In this document: positions 47,956 through 57,189 of the stretch, piece after piece
Layout of the letters: every line of letters starts with the position of its first letter
Numbering within the stretch: the first letter of the stretch is position 1
Assembly: GCF_003054325.1 (NCBI RefSeq)
Contig: NZ_QBKU01000001.1
Span: forward strand, 528,395-592,394
From: Sulfitobacter mediterraneus
GTDB lineage: Bacteria; Pseudomonadota; Alphaproteobacteria; Rhodobacterales; Rhodobacteraceae
DNA: 64,000 nucleotides
Direction: 5' to 3'
The notes under the pieces: model-generated
What the model was told of the DNA's origin: nothing
The model's input: the letters and a program-made list of their open reading frames with translations, nothing else
Database searches by the model: none
Translations under genes and position numbers: made by a program

Positions 47956-48660
47956 GTGCGGTTGGTTTCAGCGATATTTTCGGTCTGTATTCTGCTGTTT
48001 GCGCTGGCCCTGTTTTTGATCGTGCACCCGCAATCGCCACTGCCGCCGCAGTGGAACCCGATCAAACCCCTTTCGGTCACGGATCCTATTACCCCTTTGA
48101 CCTCTTGGAAGTTGCGGCAGACCCTTGGCGATGACAGCTTGTGCCGTGCCGCGCTGGGCACCGGGGCGGTTTTTGAGGATCTTCCTGATTTTGAACAAAG
48201 CGAACAATGCCACATCAAACCGCAGGTGCGGCTTACCTCTGTGGGGACGGCCAAGGTGAAGCCGCTTAACACCCGTTGTCAAACGGCCTTGCGCATGGCG
48301 ATGTGGCAATAGCATGAAATTGGCCCGATGGCGCAAGATATCCTGAACCAGGCTGTGCGCGAGATACTACATCTCTCAAGCTATAATTGCCGTGAAATGC
48401 GCACGGCAAATGGCCCCACCGGGCGCATGAGCACCCACGCCACCGCTGATGCAGTGGATATTCGGGGGTTTGTCATGGCTGATGGGCAAAGGATCTTGTT
48501 GCAGGAGCATTGGCAGGATAGCGGCAATCGGGGTGGTTTTCTTCGGGCGGTTCGTGACGGCGCATGCGACTGGTTTCGTCTGACGCTTGGCCCGGATTAC
48601 AACGCCCTGCATGCTGATCATTTCCACCTCCAACACCGCGGCTGGGGCCTTTGCCGTTAA
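47956..48660 (+). pseudogene. Extensin-like family gene broken by an in-frame amber codon
   Basis: One frame encodes a membrane-anchored N-terminus (VSAIFSVCILLFALALFLIV), a CxxAL...CxxKPxVRL region, and LNTRCQTALRMAMW, then TAG at 48310-48312; the same frame continues for 116 codons with EIGPMAQDILNQ, SYNCREMRTANGPTGRMSTHATADAVDIRGFVMADGQ, and HADHFHLQHRGWGLCR. Together these match the extensin-like (Extensin_2) family, which looks M15-peptidase-like (SxHxxxxAxD, HADHFHL). The TAG sits where family members have a polar residue (CAG to TAG is a single change). No frameshift is needed. It is either a pseudogene, a sequencing error, or read through. Confidence 0.8.
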
Positions 48661-48809
48661 TGGTAGGGGTGTTTAGCCCTGAACCATCGGCGCATATGCG
48701 ACACTTGCGCCGGAAATTTCCCCTTTGTCGGTTTGGAATTACGGACTAGTCTTTGCCCGAGATCAGGCATTCTGATCAGTCAATTCAATTTAAGGTGGGA
48801 GAATTCTGT

Positions 48810-49151
48810 ATGGGCAAGCGTGACGAATGGATCGCGAAATATGCGGACGATCTGAAGAACAAATGTGGCATGACGCCAGACATGGACCTGTTGACCAAAG
48901 TGACCATCGGTTGCGGTCCGTCGATCTATAATGCGGATGCACAAACCGTCGCGGCCAGTCAGGACAGCGAACTGGAGTTGGTCAAAAACAACTTCCTCAT
49001 CAAGAAACTGGGCATGTCTGACAGCCCCGAACTGATGGCAGGCATCAACACCGCGATCGAAACCTACGGCAAGTCCGAGCGCAACAAATACCGCGCTGTG
49101 ATCTATTACATGCTGACCAAGCATTTTGGCAAAGAGGCTGTCTACGGCTAA
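48810..49151 (+). CDS. DUF2853 family protein
   Basis: 113 residues matching DUF2853: MGKRDEWIAKYADDLKNKCG, TKVTIGCGPSIYNADAQTVAASQDSELELVKNNFLIKKLG, and YGKSERNKYRAVIYYMLTKHFGKE. The domain is a small helical fold with unknown function. ATG 48810 is preferred over the upstream open frame because of the ribosome site (GGTGGGAG) and family length. Confidence 0.88.
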   Translation: MGKRDEWIAKYADDLKNKCGMTPDMDLLTKVTIGCGPSIYNADAQTVAASQDSELELVKNNFLIKKLGMSDSPELMAGINTAIETYGKSERNKYRAVIYYMLTKHFGKEAVYG

Positions 49152-49170
49152 GCCTGCCCCAATATTATGC

Positions 49171-49206
49171 AAACGCCCGCTTTTGGTTAAGCGGGCGTTT
49201 CTTTTT
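49171..49206 (+). terminator. Rho-independent terminator of the DUF2853 gene
   Basis: AAACGCCCGC, a 10-base loop, GCGGGCGTTT, followed by CTTTTT. It lies 20 bases after the stop. Confidence 0.93.
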
Positions 49207-49366
49207 CTGGCGGGCTTTGAAGTATCATTTTCTTGGCTCAAGACTGCGCAAATGCTATCAAAATCAAAGGCCAGTAAGGCCAGAACAGATTTCGATACGT
49301 GTGCGGGGTTATGGGAGCACACGGGGTGAGAAGGGTTCTGGCATCTGTGCCAGAACCCTTTTTCAG
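49207..49366 (+). ncRNA. Possible small RNA ending at an orphan terminator
   Basis: No ORF is convincing in 49207-49331. At 49332-49362 AGGGTTCTGGC pairs with GCCAGAACCCT, followed by TTTTC: a strong + strand terminator with no + gene in front of it other than the already terminated DUF2853 gene. The minus-strand DUF1761 gene ends at 49369, so the hairpin also serves it, though without a T-run in that direction. A + strand small RNA is one explanation and a bidirectional terminator the other. Confidence 0.2.
49332..49366. terminator. Terminator hairpin between DUF2853 and DUF1761
   Basis: 11-base stem with a short loop and a T-run on the plus strand (CCCTTTTTC). It is 3 bases from the stop of the minus-strand DUF1761 gene. 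See the possible small RNA entry. Confidence 0.75.
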
Positions 49367-49368
49367 TT

Positions 49369-49761
49369 TCAGAACAGCATCAGCACCAGACCAATGATGG
49401 CGCAGCCAAATGTGGCATAGCCGCTGTCGATCAGGGTCAGGCGAAAGGGACGGCCAGCATAGCCATTGTTGATCATAATCCAGGGGCTGATGAAGAACAG
49501 ACCGACGCCCAGACCGGACAGCAGCCCTTTGCCCATCGTATCAATCCCCGAAAGAGAAAACGTATGCCGCATCATTCCCGCCACCAGGATCATGGCAATC
49601 CCGGCAAGGATGAACGGCGTTTTGGAAGACCCCTCAGGCTTGCCATCTGCACCGAGTTTTAGACCGACCGCTTCCATCCACGGTTTTGACAGCACACCGT
49701 ACCAGACTGCCCCAAAGGCAAACCCCGCGGCGGCGGCAATGATCACTGCTAGAAAATCCAT
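49369..49761 (-). CDS. DUF1761 membrane protein
   Basis: 130 residues with four hydrophobic spans: AVIIAAAAGFAFGAVWYGVLSKPWMEAVG matches the DUF1761 start (GxxWY...LFGKxW), then PFILAGIAMILVAGMMRH, LLSGLGVGLFFISPWIMINN and LIDSGYATFGCAIIGLVLMLF. Function unknown. Stands alone. Confidence 0.85.
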   Translation of the reverse strand: MDFLAVIIAAAAGFAFGAVWYGVLSKPWMEAVGLKLGADGKPEGSSKTPFILAGIAMILVAGMMRHTFSLSGIDTMGKGLLSGLGVGLFFISPWIMINNGYAGRPFRLTLIDSGYATFGCAIIGLVLMLF

Positions 49762-49938
49762 GTTGTCCCTCCAATTTTTGGCATTCTACGCAGTCGGGGC
49801 AGAAAAATGCCAGATAAATGGAAAATCCTGCAACATGTCAGGCGATCCGGGCAGTCTTTCGATCATGGCACCGGCATCGCAGAATACCTTTCAGGGAAAC
49901 AAATATGACCGGATTGGCACAGCCATGCCTTTACTCAT

Positions 49939-50358
49939 TCAAGGTTTGGTTTTCCCCAAATCACAGATCGCCTGCCATTCGAGATCTGTCACGGGCTGCA
50001 CGGACAAGCGGGAATTTTTGACCAGCACCATTTCGGCCAAGCGCGGGTCCGGTTTAATCTGGTCGAGTGAAACAGGCACCTCAAACGCGCGGACGGCCTT
50101 GATGTTTACGCATTCCCAACGGTCATCATCGGTTGTGCTGTCTGGATGAGATTCCGCACAAACCTCGACAATGCCAACCACCGATTTCTCTTTCATCGAA
50201 TGATAAAAGAAACCCCGGTCACCAAGCTTCATTTCGCGCATGAAGTTGCGAGCCTGATAATTGCGCACGCCATCCCATTCCTCGCCCTCATCGCCCTTGG
50301 CAACCTGATCATCCCAGCCCCATGTGTTGGGTTCCGATTTGAAAAGCCAAAATGCCAT
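49939..50358 (-). CDS. EVE domain protein
   Basis: 139 residues: FWLFKSEPNTWGWDDQ, EWDGVRNYQARNFMREMKLGDRGFFYHS, VGIVEVC, PVSLDQIKPDP and LSVQPVTDLEWQAI all match the EVE fold, related to PUA/YTH domains that read modified bases. Its own modified-nucleic-acid target is not known here. ATG 50358 shares a base with the upstream YciI-like gene's stop (TGATG). Confidence 0.92.
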   Translation of the reverse strand: MAFWLFKSEPNTWGWDDQVAKGDEGEEWDGVRNYQARNFMREMKLGDRGFFYHSMKEKSVVGIVEVCAESHPDSTTDDDRWECVNIKAVRAFEVPVSLDQIKPDPRLAEMVLVKNSRLSVQPVTDLEWQAICDLGKTKP

Positions 50359-50630
50359 CAGCCAATCACCCTGTTCCAATGGGTCAGCGTCACAGATTGG
50401 AACAATCCAGCCTTGGCATAGGGATCATTGTTGGCCCAGTTTTGCGCTTCGGTCATGTCCGCCACATCGAGGATGATCAAGGAACCGACCATTCCACCAT
50501 CCGCATCCAAAAGCGGACCGGCCTGCGCAACCATATCGGTTGATTTAAGGTAGTCCAAATGCGCCGAGCGGTTCTCTTTGCGGATCTCCAATGCGCCGGG
50601 TTTGTCGTGGGCCATCAGGGCAACAAGCAT
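50358..50630 (-). CDS. YciI-like protein
   Basis: 90 residues of the YciI (dimeric alpha-beta barrel) family: ALMAHDKPGALEIRKENRSAHLDYLK, AGPLLDADGGMVGSLIILD and AQNWANNDPYAKAGLFQSV. Members include dehydratase- and dehydrochlorinase-like proteins; the function here is unknown. Coupled to the EVE gene and 1 base from gpsA. Confidence 0.88.
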   Translation of the reverse strand: MLVALMAHDKPGALEIRKENRSAHLDYLKSTDMVAQAGPLLDADGGMVGSLIILDVADMTEAQNWANNDPYAKAGLFQSVTLTHWNRVIG

Positions 50631-50631
50631 A

Positions 50632-51585
50632 TCATTCTTCCTTTAAGGGTCGGGCCAAAAGCGATTTCATCGCGTCGGGTACATCTTGCCTGCCATCCAA
50701 CACCGCTGCAACGGCGGCGGTGATTGGCATGTCCAAATCAGCAGCTTGGCTCAGGTCATAAACTGCGCGGGCCGTTGCGGCCCCTTCAACTGTGGTTCCC
50801 GGATCAAAGGTTTCTCCTAGCCCCAAAGCCAGGCCAAGACGGTAGTTCCGCGATTGATCAGAGGTGCAGGTCAGTGTCAGGTCGCCAAAGCCGGACAGGC
50901 CAGATAGCGTGCTTGGATTTGCATTCAGATGGCGGGCAAGGCGCTGCATCTCTGCATATCCGCGGGTCATCAAAGCGGCGCGTGCGCTTTCGCCCAGACC
51001 TGCGCCCATCGCGGCCCCGCAGGCAATGGCGATAACATTTTTCAAGGCGCCGCCCAGTTCCGCTCCGATGGTATCGGTGGTGCGGTAAAGGCGTAGATTT
51101 GCCGTTGTTAGTGACTGTTGCAGGTGCCTTCCCGCCGTATCATCGGCGCAGGCAAGCGTCAGCGCCGTGGGCAGGCCACGTGCGATATCGGCGGCAAAGC
51201 TGGGACCGGTCAGGATGGCCGCAATTGCATCCGGCACTTCTTGCTGGATCACTGAAACTGGCCCGATACCTGTGCTCAGTTCAATACCTTTGCAGCAAGC
51301 CACCAGATGTTTGCCAGACAAAACCTCTGCGTTCGCAGACAGCATTTGGCGCAGTTTTTGCATCGGAACGGCCAGCAAAATGATGTCAGCGCCCGCAATG
51401 TCATTCAAATCTTCAGTCAGTGTCAGGTTCTCGGGGAAAGGACAGTCGGGCAGCCGCGCGATGTTTTCGCGCCGTGCGGCCATATCGCGTAGATCTCTTG
51501 CCCAAAGGGTGACGGGGCCGGCTCCGGCCAGTGAAATAGCCAGAGCCGTGCCAAATGCGCCTGCGCCCAGAACAGCGATGCTCAT
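50632..51585 (-). CDS. gpsA: Glycerol-3-phosphate dehydrogenase (NAD(P)+)
   Basis: Makes sn-glycerol-3-phosphate for phospholipid synthesis. The 317 residues include [56 protein letters not shown] and [19 protein letters not shown] 51585 overlaps the tsaD stop (ATGA). Confidence 0.96.
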   Translation of the reverse strand: MSIAVLGAGAFGTALAISLAGAGPVTLWARDLRDMAARRENIARLPDCPFPENLTLTEDLNDIAGADIILLAVPMQKLRQMLSANAEVLSGKHLVACCKGIELSTGIGPVSVIQQEVPDAIAAILTGPSFAADIARGLPTALTLACADDTAGRHLQQSLTTANLRLYRTTDTIGAELGGALKNVIAIACGAAMGAGLGESARAALMTRGYAEMQRLARHLNANPSTLSGLSGFGDLTLTCTSDQSRNYRLGLALGLGETFDPGTTVEGAATARAVYDLSQAADLDMPITAAVAAVLDGRQDVPDAMKSLLARPLKEE

Positions 51586-52670
51586 GCTTTGGCTCCCTTC
51601 TTGCCCGATCCAAGCATGGACGGGGTGGTTTGGTCCAACGGCCAACGGGGCCGGGCAGAAAGGGTCAGATCATCCGCGGGACGATGCTGCGCCTGTTCGG
51701 CGGCGGCATAGGCGATCATCGCCGCATTATCGGTACACAGCGCAAGCGGCGGCGCGATGAATCTGGCTTCGTTTTGGACTGAAACAGCCTCTAACGCGGT
51801 CCGAACGGCCGAATTTGATGCAACGCCGCCCGCCACACAAAGACTGCGGTTTGCGCTTTCGGGATAGTGATCAAAGGCACGGCGGGTCTTTTCTGCGAGC
51901 ACATCTACCACTGCGGCCTGAAATCCCGCCGCGAGGTCTGATTGATCCTGTTTCGTCAATCCGCCCTGCGCGGAAACCAAAGCATCCCTTTGACGCAGAA
52001 CAGCCGTTTTCAACCCGGAGAACGACATATCGCTGCCCGGACGGTCCAACAGAGGGCGCGGAAATGCAAAACGCTTGGGATCACCGGCCTTTGCCGCCTG
52101 TTCGATGGCCGGTCCACCTGGCTGAGGCAGGGCGATCAAACGCGCAACTTTGTCAAAGGCCTCGCCCGGTGCATCGTCGATTGTACCGCCAATACGTTTG
52201 TAATTGTCAGGGCCAGAGACCAACAAGAACTGACAATGCCCGCCCGATACCAGCAACATCAGATAGGGATAGGGGACATTATCCGTCAGCCGCGGCGTCA
52301 ACGCATGCCCTGCAAGGTGGTTCACACCATAGAGCGGCTTGCCCGTTGCTGCCGACAATCCCTTTGCACACATCACCCCTGAAACCACACCGCCGATCAG
52401 CCCCGGACCAGACGTCACACCAATGGCGTCGATGTCAGTTAAAGTGATATTTGCCTGTGTTAGAGCCTGTTCGACACAAAGATCCAGCTTTTCCGCATGG
52501 GCGCGGGCCGCGATCTCGGGCACTACGCCGCCAAAAGCCGCATGCAGGTCGGTTTGACCGGCCACAACCGATGACAATACCTCAGCACCCTTATCGCCGA
52601 CACGCACCAGTGCGGCTGCGGTATCATCGCAGCTGCTTTCGATGCCGAGAATGGTCATGGTCTTTGTCAT
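51582..52670 (-). CDS. tsaD: tRNA threonylcarbamoyltransferase TsaD
   Basis: Transfers threonylcarbamoyl to A37 of tRNA, with TsaB/TsaE. The 362 residues have [27 protein letters not shown] (metal His), the HLAGH metal motif, [29 protein letters not shown] and [13 protein letters not shown] 52670 is used; the open frame continues upstream into hemD's promoter region. Divergent from hemD, with 58 bases between them. Confidence 0.96.
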   Translation of the reverse strand: MTKTMTILGIESSCDDTAAALVRVGDKGAEVLSSVVAGQTDLHAAFGGVVPEIAARAHAEKLDLCVEQALTQANITLTDIDAIGVTSGPGLIGGVVSGVMCAKGLSAATGKPLYGVNHLAGHALTPRLTDNVPYPYLMLLVSGGHCQFLLVSGPDNYKRIGGTIDDAPGEAFDKVARLIALPQPGGPAIEQAAKAGDPKRFAFPRPLLDRPGSDMSFSGLKTAVLRQRDALVSAQGGLTKQDQSDLAAGFQAAVVDVLAEKTRRAFDHYPESANRSLCVAGGVASNSAVRTALEAVSVQNEARFIAPPLALCTDNAAMIAYAAAEQAQHRPADDLTLSARPRWPLDQTTPSMLGSGKKGAKA

Positions 52671-52728
52671 GGCGCTATCCGTTGCATGGGGCGTCCCTCG
52701 CAGGTAACACCGCAAGGAGGGGCAAACA

Positions 52729-53454
52729 ATGCCGGGACATCCAATGACCAATCCGATTTTGTTGATCACACGGCCCAAGCGAGGTGCGGAACGGTTCATT
52801 GCGCGGCTTGATCCTGTGCTTTTGACCAAGGTTGATGTTGTGCTTTCGCCTTTGTTAGAGATTGTTCCAACCCAAAATCCGGTCGATCTTGATGCCGCCA
52901 CTGCGGTGGTCTTTACCTCCGCCAATGCCGTTTCGTTTTGCCCGCAGGGGCAGGGGCAGGGGCGCATCGCCTATTGTGTGGGTGAACAGACCGCAGAAGC
53001 CGCGATTGCCCATGGCTGGCGCAGTGCGTTTGCGGCGCGGGATGCGGATGATCTGGTTGCACGATTGACTGCCGATGCGCCCGGCAGCCGGCTCGTCCAT
53101 TTGGCGGGAAAGCATCGGAGGGGGGAAATTGCAGCGCGATTGACTGCGAACGGAGTCCAGACCGATGTGGTCGAAGTGTACGATCAGGTGCTTTTGCCAC
53201 TGACAACAGAGGCACAGGCGGCGCTTGCCAGTGAAACAAGGGTTTTGCTGCCGCTTTTTTCCCCAAGAACCGCGGGGCATTTTGCCGCAGAGTTACAGTC
53301 GGTCCAGAATCTCCAAATCGTCGCCATCAGCGCCGCGGTTGTTGAGGCGCTGGGCGAAAACGCGCCTGAGGATGTGATCATTGCAAAGGCACCAACGGGC
53401 AAAGATATGGTGCATTGCATTGAAAAACAGCTGCGCACCTTCAGCTTAGCTTGA
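52729..53454 (+). CDS. hemD: Uroporphyrinogen-III synthase
   Basis: Cyclises hydroxymethylbilane to uroporphyrinogen III. The 241 residues share the HemD fold pattern: [50 protein letters not shown] [10 protein letters not shown] and [16 protein letters not shown]. HemD is poorly conserved, so the hemY/mic60 neighbours support the call. ATG 52729 follows GGAGGGG. hemC is absent from the window. A (GGGGCA)3 hexanucleotide run occurs at about 52947-52965. Confidence 0.88.
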   Translation: MPGHPMTNPILLITRPKRGAERFIARLDPVLLTKVDVVLSPLLEIVPTQNPVDLDAATAVVFTSANAVSFCPQGQGQGRIAYCVGEQTAEAAIAHGWRSAFAARDADDLVARLTADAPGSRLVHLAGKHRRGEIAARLTANGVQTDVVEVYDQVLLPLTTEAQAALASETRVLLPLFSPRTAGHFAAELQSVQNLQIVAISAAVVEALGENAPEDVIIAKAPTGKDMVHCIEKQLRTFSLA

Positions 53455-53526
53455 AGGCAGGTTTGATTGCCGGATACAATCGGGTGGTTAAACTGATCTG
53501 TCGATCAGAATCGGAAAGGTTGCAGA

Positions 53527-54885
53527 GTGGCTAAAGCGAAGAGACCCGTTGCCGGAAACTCCTCCACATCAGCGAAAGCCGGTTCGGGAGGGAAGGAAAC
53601 CGCATCCCGCGCGCCCAAAGTGTCAAAACCGGCCGCAGCGAAACCCAAGCCTGCAAGTGCCAAACCAAAGCCCGCTGTATCCAAGGCCACACCGGCCAAA
53701 TCTGCGACCGCCAAATCGGTTTCGGAAAAGGCGCCTGAGAAGGGCGCTGTGAAAGAAACCACTGTTGCGGCAGCAGATCAGAACAAGCCGGAAGCGGTAA
53801 AGACATCCGAAGCGGCAAAGCCGGTAGAAACAAACAAGCCGGCCACTTCGACAGCCCAGCCAGCGGAGTCTGCGACCAAACCCGCAGAAACCAGCGCGGC
53901 AAAGCAAACCACGCCGCCACCAGCGGCTGCGGAGAAACCCGTGCCGCCGACACCCGCCCCTCAAGACCGCCAGAGTATTTTTCTGCCGCTGGTCCTGGGC
54001 GGTGCTGTTGCCTTTGGCGCTGGGTTCTTGGTCTCTCAATTAGATCTGTTCAATTTGCGCGAAGATACGTCTGGCATGACGGCGCAGTTGTCGGCCCAAG
54101 CCGACAGGATTGCGGCGCTTGAGACTGCTGAAGCACCGGTCGCGCCGGTTCCCAATACAGAAGAGATTACGGCGCAGCTTTCTGGCATTGAGGATCAGTT
54201 GGCCGCTTTGCAGGACCGCCTGACCACAGTTGAAAAGCAGCCCGTGGGCGAGGGCGCGTCGACCGCAGCGATTTCCGTCTACGAACGGGATCTGGCGGCG
54301 CTGCAATCATCGGTCGAGGCGCAAAAAGCCGAGATCGAAGCATTGCTAAACAACGCCAGAACCGTGGAAGAAGCGACCGCCGATGCGGCGCGGCAGGCAA
54401 CGTTGCAAAATGCCCTGGCACAGGTCACCGCAGCCGTGAATGCGGGCGCGCCATTTGACGGACCATTGGCACAGCTTGAGGCAGGCGGAATGGCGGATGT
54501 GCCGGACGCCCTGAATGCACTGTCTCAAACCGGTGTGGTGACGCTGATCAATTTGCAAACGAGATTTCCCGATGCTGCCCGCGCGGCCCTGACAGATGCC
54601 CGTGCAGCAGGCGCAGAAGATGCCGAAGGCGGTCTTGGCGGGTTCTTGCGTCGCCAGTTGGGCGCCCGGTCTGTTGCCCCGCGTGAAGGCAGTGACCCCG
54701 ATGCGGTGCTGTCACGGGCTGAAGATGCGGTGCGCAACGGGCGGCTTGGTGATGCGCTATCCGAGCTTGATGCTTTGCCCGATCCATCCAAGGACGCAAT
54801 GCAAGCTTGGCTGACCGATGCGCGCGCGCGCCATGATGCAATGCAGGCGATCCAAACCCTGTCCCAACGCCTGACGGCAAACTGA
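53527..54885 (+). CDS. Alphaproteobacterial Mic60 (mitofilin-like) protein
   Basis: Membrane-shaping protein related to mitochondrial Mic60. The 452 residues have a Lys/Ala/Pro-rich N-terminus (residues 1-147), one membrane span (151-170, IFLPLVLGGAVAFGAGFLVS), a coiled coil (~175-300, ISQLSGIEDQLAALQDRLTTV-like) and a C-terminal mitofilin domain (~300-452, LGGFLRRQLGARSVAPREG, RLGDALSELDALPDPSKDAMQAWLTDARAR). Its place between hemD and hemY is the known conserved context of alphaproteobacterial Mic60. It should sit in the inner membrane facing the periplasm. GTG 53527 start. Confidence 0.88.
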   Translation: MAKAKRPVAGNSSTSAKAGSGGKETASRAPKVSKPAAAKPKPASAKPKPAVSKATPAKSATAKSVSEKAPEKGAVKETTVAAADQNKPEAVKTSEAAKPVETNKPATSTAQPAESATKPAETSAAKQTTPPPAAAEKPVPPTPAPQDRQSIFLPLVLGGAVAFGAGFLVSQLDLFNLREDTSGMTAQLSAQADRIAALETAEAPVAPVPNTEEITAQLSGIEDQLAALQDRLTTVEKQPVGEGASTAAISVYERDLAALQSSVEAQKAEIEALLNNARTVEEATADAARQATLQNALAQVTAAVNAGAPFDGPLAQLEAGGMADVPDALNALSQTGVVTLINLQTRFPDAARAALTDARAAGAEDAEGGLGGFLRRQLGARSVAPREGSDPDAVLSRAEDAVRNGRLGDALSELDALPDPSKDAMQAWLTDARARHDAMQAIQTLSQRLTAN

Positions 54886-54898
54886 GGTACATGAATTT

Positions 54899-56383
54899 AT
54901 GCTGTGGTCCTTGATCAAGATTATCCTGTTTGTTGTAGCGGTTGCGGTGTTGGCATGGGGCGCGGGCTTCCTTTTGGAAAGCGAAGGCGGCGTTCAGGTC
55001 ACGGTGCTGGGCACGGAATATAGCTTTGGTCCGTTGCAATCGGTGATCGCGGTGGCCGTTCTGATCATTGCAGTCTGGCTTTTGATCAAGGTTGTATCGC
55101 TGCTGGTTGCAACCTGGCATTTCCTGAACGGTGATGAGACCGCGTTGTCGCGGTATTTTGATCGCAACCGGGAACGCAAAGGCTATGACGCCTTGGCCGA
55201 GGGGTTGATGGCGCTGGCCAGTGGTGAAGGCCGCGTGGCGATGGCAAAGGCCGCGAAGGCGGACAAATATTTGGACAAACCGGAGCTGACCAACCTGTTG
55301 ACGGCGCAGGCGGCAGAACTGGCCGGAGATCGGCGTAAGGCCGAGGAAACCTACCGCAAACTGGTTGAGGACGAATCCACCCGATTTGTCGGTGTGCGCG
55401 GCATCATGAAACAAAAGCTGGCGGATGGAGATACCGAGACCGCGCTGAAACTGGCGGAAAAAGCCTTTGCGCTGAAGCCCAAGCATGAAGAAACCGGTGA
55501 TGTTCTTTTGAAGCTTCAGGCGGAAAAAGAAGACTGGTCTGGCGCACGGCAAACCCTGAGTGCCAAGTTAAAGAACGGGCAGTTGCCCCGCGATGTTCAC
55601 AAGCGCCGCGACGCGGTTCTGGCCTTGTCAGAGGCCAAGGACGTGATTGCGGATGGCAAAAGCATCGAAGCGCGTGAGGCGGCCATTGAGGCCAACAAAA
55701 TGTCGCCCGATCTGGTGCCAGCCGCAGTGATGGCGGCGCATGGGTATGTGGATCAGGGCAAGCCGCGCTATGCGGCCCGTGTTCTGACCAAAGCGTGGAG
55801 CGTTCATCCGCATCCTGATCTGGCCGCCGCCTTTGCCGCGATTGAACCGGACGAAAAGCCCGAGGCGCGGATCAAGCGGTTTAACGCATTGATCAAATCG
55901 CAACCGGATCATCCCGAAACCAAGATGTTGCTCAGCGAATTGCACATCGCCAACGAAGATTTCCCGCAGGCGCGCCGTGCCTTGGGCGATCTGGTAGAAA
56001 GCGATCCAACCGCACGGTCCGTGACCTTGATGGCGGCGATTGAACGGGGCGAGGGCGCGTCTGATACCATTGTCAAAGGATGGTTGGCGCGGGCATTGAC
56101 GGTCTCACGCGGGCCACAATGGATTTGCGAAAACTGCCACCACATTCATGCCGAATGGCACCCGATCTGTGAAAACTGCAAGAGTTTTGACACTCTGGAA
56201 TGGAAGACCCCGCCAATGTCCGAGGTTGCCATGCCCGGCGGCGTCCAGATGCTGCCGTTGATCGTCGGTGCGATTGAGGACAACTCGGGCGCAGATGGCC
56301 CCGGCCCGGTCAAAGACACCGATGCAATTGAGGATGCCGAATTGGTGGATGATCCGGCAGAGGGTGACGCAAAGGCGCCTTAA
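54899..56383 (+). CDS. hemY: Heme biosynthesis-associated TPR protein HemY
   Basis: Membrane TPR protein that travels with hemD; not the protoporphyrinogen oxidase of the same name. The 494 residues have two membrane spans (~5-25 and ~46-70), then TPR repeats (ALAEGLMALASGEGRVAMAKAAKADKYL, AAELAGDRRKAEETYRKLVED). The end carries a zinc-ribbon-like CENCHHIHAEWHPICENC motif and an acidic tail. Overlaps no neighbour; 13 bases after mic60. Confidence 0.9.
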   Translation: MLWSLIKIILFVVAVAVLAWGAGFLLESEGGVQVTVLGTEYSFGPLQSVIAVAVLIIAVWLLIKVVSLLVATWHFLNGDETALSRYFDRNRERKGYDALAEGLMALASGEGRVAMAKAAKADKYLDKPELTNLLTAQAAELAGDRRKAEETYRKLVEDESTRFVGVRGIMKQKLADGDTETALKLAEKAFALKPKHEETGDVLLKLQAEKEDWSGARQTLSAKLKNGQLPRDVHKRRDAVLALSEAKDVIADGKSIEAREAAIEANKMSPDLVPAAVMAAHGYVDQGKPRYAARVLTKAWSVHPHPDLAAAFAAIEPDEKPEARIKRFNALIKSQPDHPETKMLLSELHIANEDFPQARRALGDLVESDPTARSVTLMAAIERGEGASDTIVKGWLARALTVSRGPQWICENCHHIHAEWHPICENCKSFDTLEWKTPPMSEVAMPGGVQMLPLIVGAIEDNSGADGPGPVKDTDAIEDAELVDDPAEGDAKAP

Positions 56384-56394
56384 CCGGGCGCCTT
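56372..56394. terminator. Bidirectional hairpin between hemY and caiD-type gene
   Basis: AAGGCGCC, 7-base loop, GGCGCCTT, covering the hemY stop and the caiD-type stop. The plus side continues ATTTCCCC. It can serve both convergent genes, though T-runs are short. Confidence 0.6.
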
Positions 56395-57178
56395 ATTTCC
56401 CCTTCCAGACCGGATCGCGTTTCTCCGCAAAGGCGCGGGCGCCTTCCATTTGGTCCTCTGAGGCATAAAGCCGGTCAACCGTTGGCAATTGCCGCTTGGT
56501 GATCCGGTTCATCGTATCCTGAAACTTGCTGTCTTCCGCATCGCGCACAATTTCCTTGATGGCGGCATAGACCAGCGGCGGACCAGAGGCGAGCAGGCGT
56601 GCCAGCTCCCATGCACGGTCCAACAGTTGATCGCCCGGAACGATTTCATTGATCAGGCCCCATGCCTTGGCTTCACCGACATCAAACCACCGCCCAGTCA
56701 AAAGCAGTTCCATCGCGATGTGGTAGGGGATGCGCTTGGGCAATTTCACACTTGCGGCATCGGCTACGGTGCCCGATCTGATCTCGGGCAGGGCAAAGGT
56801 GGCGTGATCGGCGGCAAGGATCATATCGGCGCTCAGCGCCAGTTCCAGCCCGCCACCACAGGCAATACCATTTACGGCAGCAATGATCGGCTTGTTCAGA
56901 TCACGCATTTCCTGCATGCCGCCAAACCCGCCAACGCCATAATCGCCATCTACTGCATCGCCATCAGCAGCGGCTTTGAGATCCCAACCGGGGCAAAAGA
57001 ATTTCTCGCCGCCGCCTGTGATGATGGCCACGCGCAAGTCTGGATCATCGCGGAAACTTGCAAACACTTCACCCATAAGGCGTGATGTTTGCAGGTCAAT
57101 CGCATTGGCCTTGGGGCGGTCCAGCGTCACTTGTAAGATTGCGCCTTCGCGGTGGGTTTTGATGGGGCTGTCTGTCAT
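56393..57178 (-). CDS. caiD: Enoyl-CoA hydratase family protein, carnitinyl-CoA dehydratase type
   Basis: Crotonase-fold enzyme of 261 residues, the exact length of CaiD. Motifs: ITGGGEKFFCPGWDLKAAADG (oxyanion hole), MRDLNKPIIAAVNGIACGGGLELALSADMILA, FALPEIRSGTVADAASVKLPKRIPYHIAMELLLTG. CaiD hydrates crotonobetainyl-CoA to carnitinyl-CoA. Carnitine as substrate is inferred from the neighbours; other enoyl-CoA hydratase roles are possible. Downstream of the acyl-CoA synthetase by 11 bases. Confidence 0.75.
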   Translation of the reverse strand: MTDSPIKTHREGAILQVTLDRPKANAIDLQTSRLMGEVFASFRDDPDLRVAIITGGGEKFFCPGWDLKAAADGDAVDGDYGVGGFGGMQEMRDLNKPIIAAVNGIACGGGLELALSADMILAADHATFALPEIRSGTVADAASVKLPKRIPYHIAMELLLTGRWFDVGEAKAWGLINEIVPGDQLLDRAWELARLLASGPPLVYAAIKEIVRDAEDSKFQDTMNRITKRQLPTVDRLYASEDQMEGARAFAEKRDPVWKGK

Positions 57179-57189
57179 CGGATGGCCTT

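Noticed and set aside
49807..49908. 33-codon + ORF starting MPDKWKILQH with a weak upstream GGGGCAG
   Set aside because: Short, weak ribosome site, no recognisable motif and no operon context; not supported over chance.
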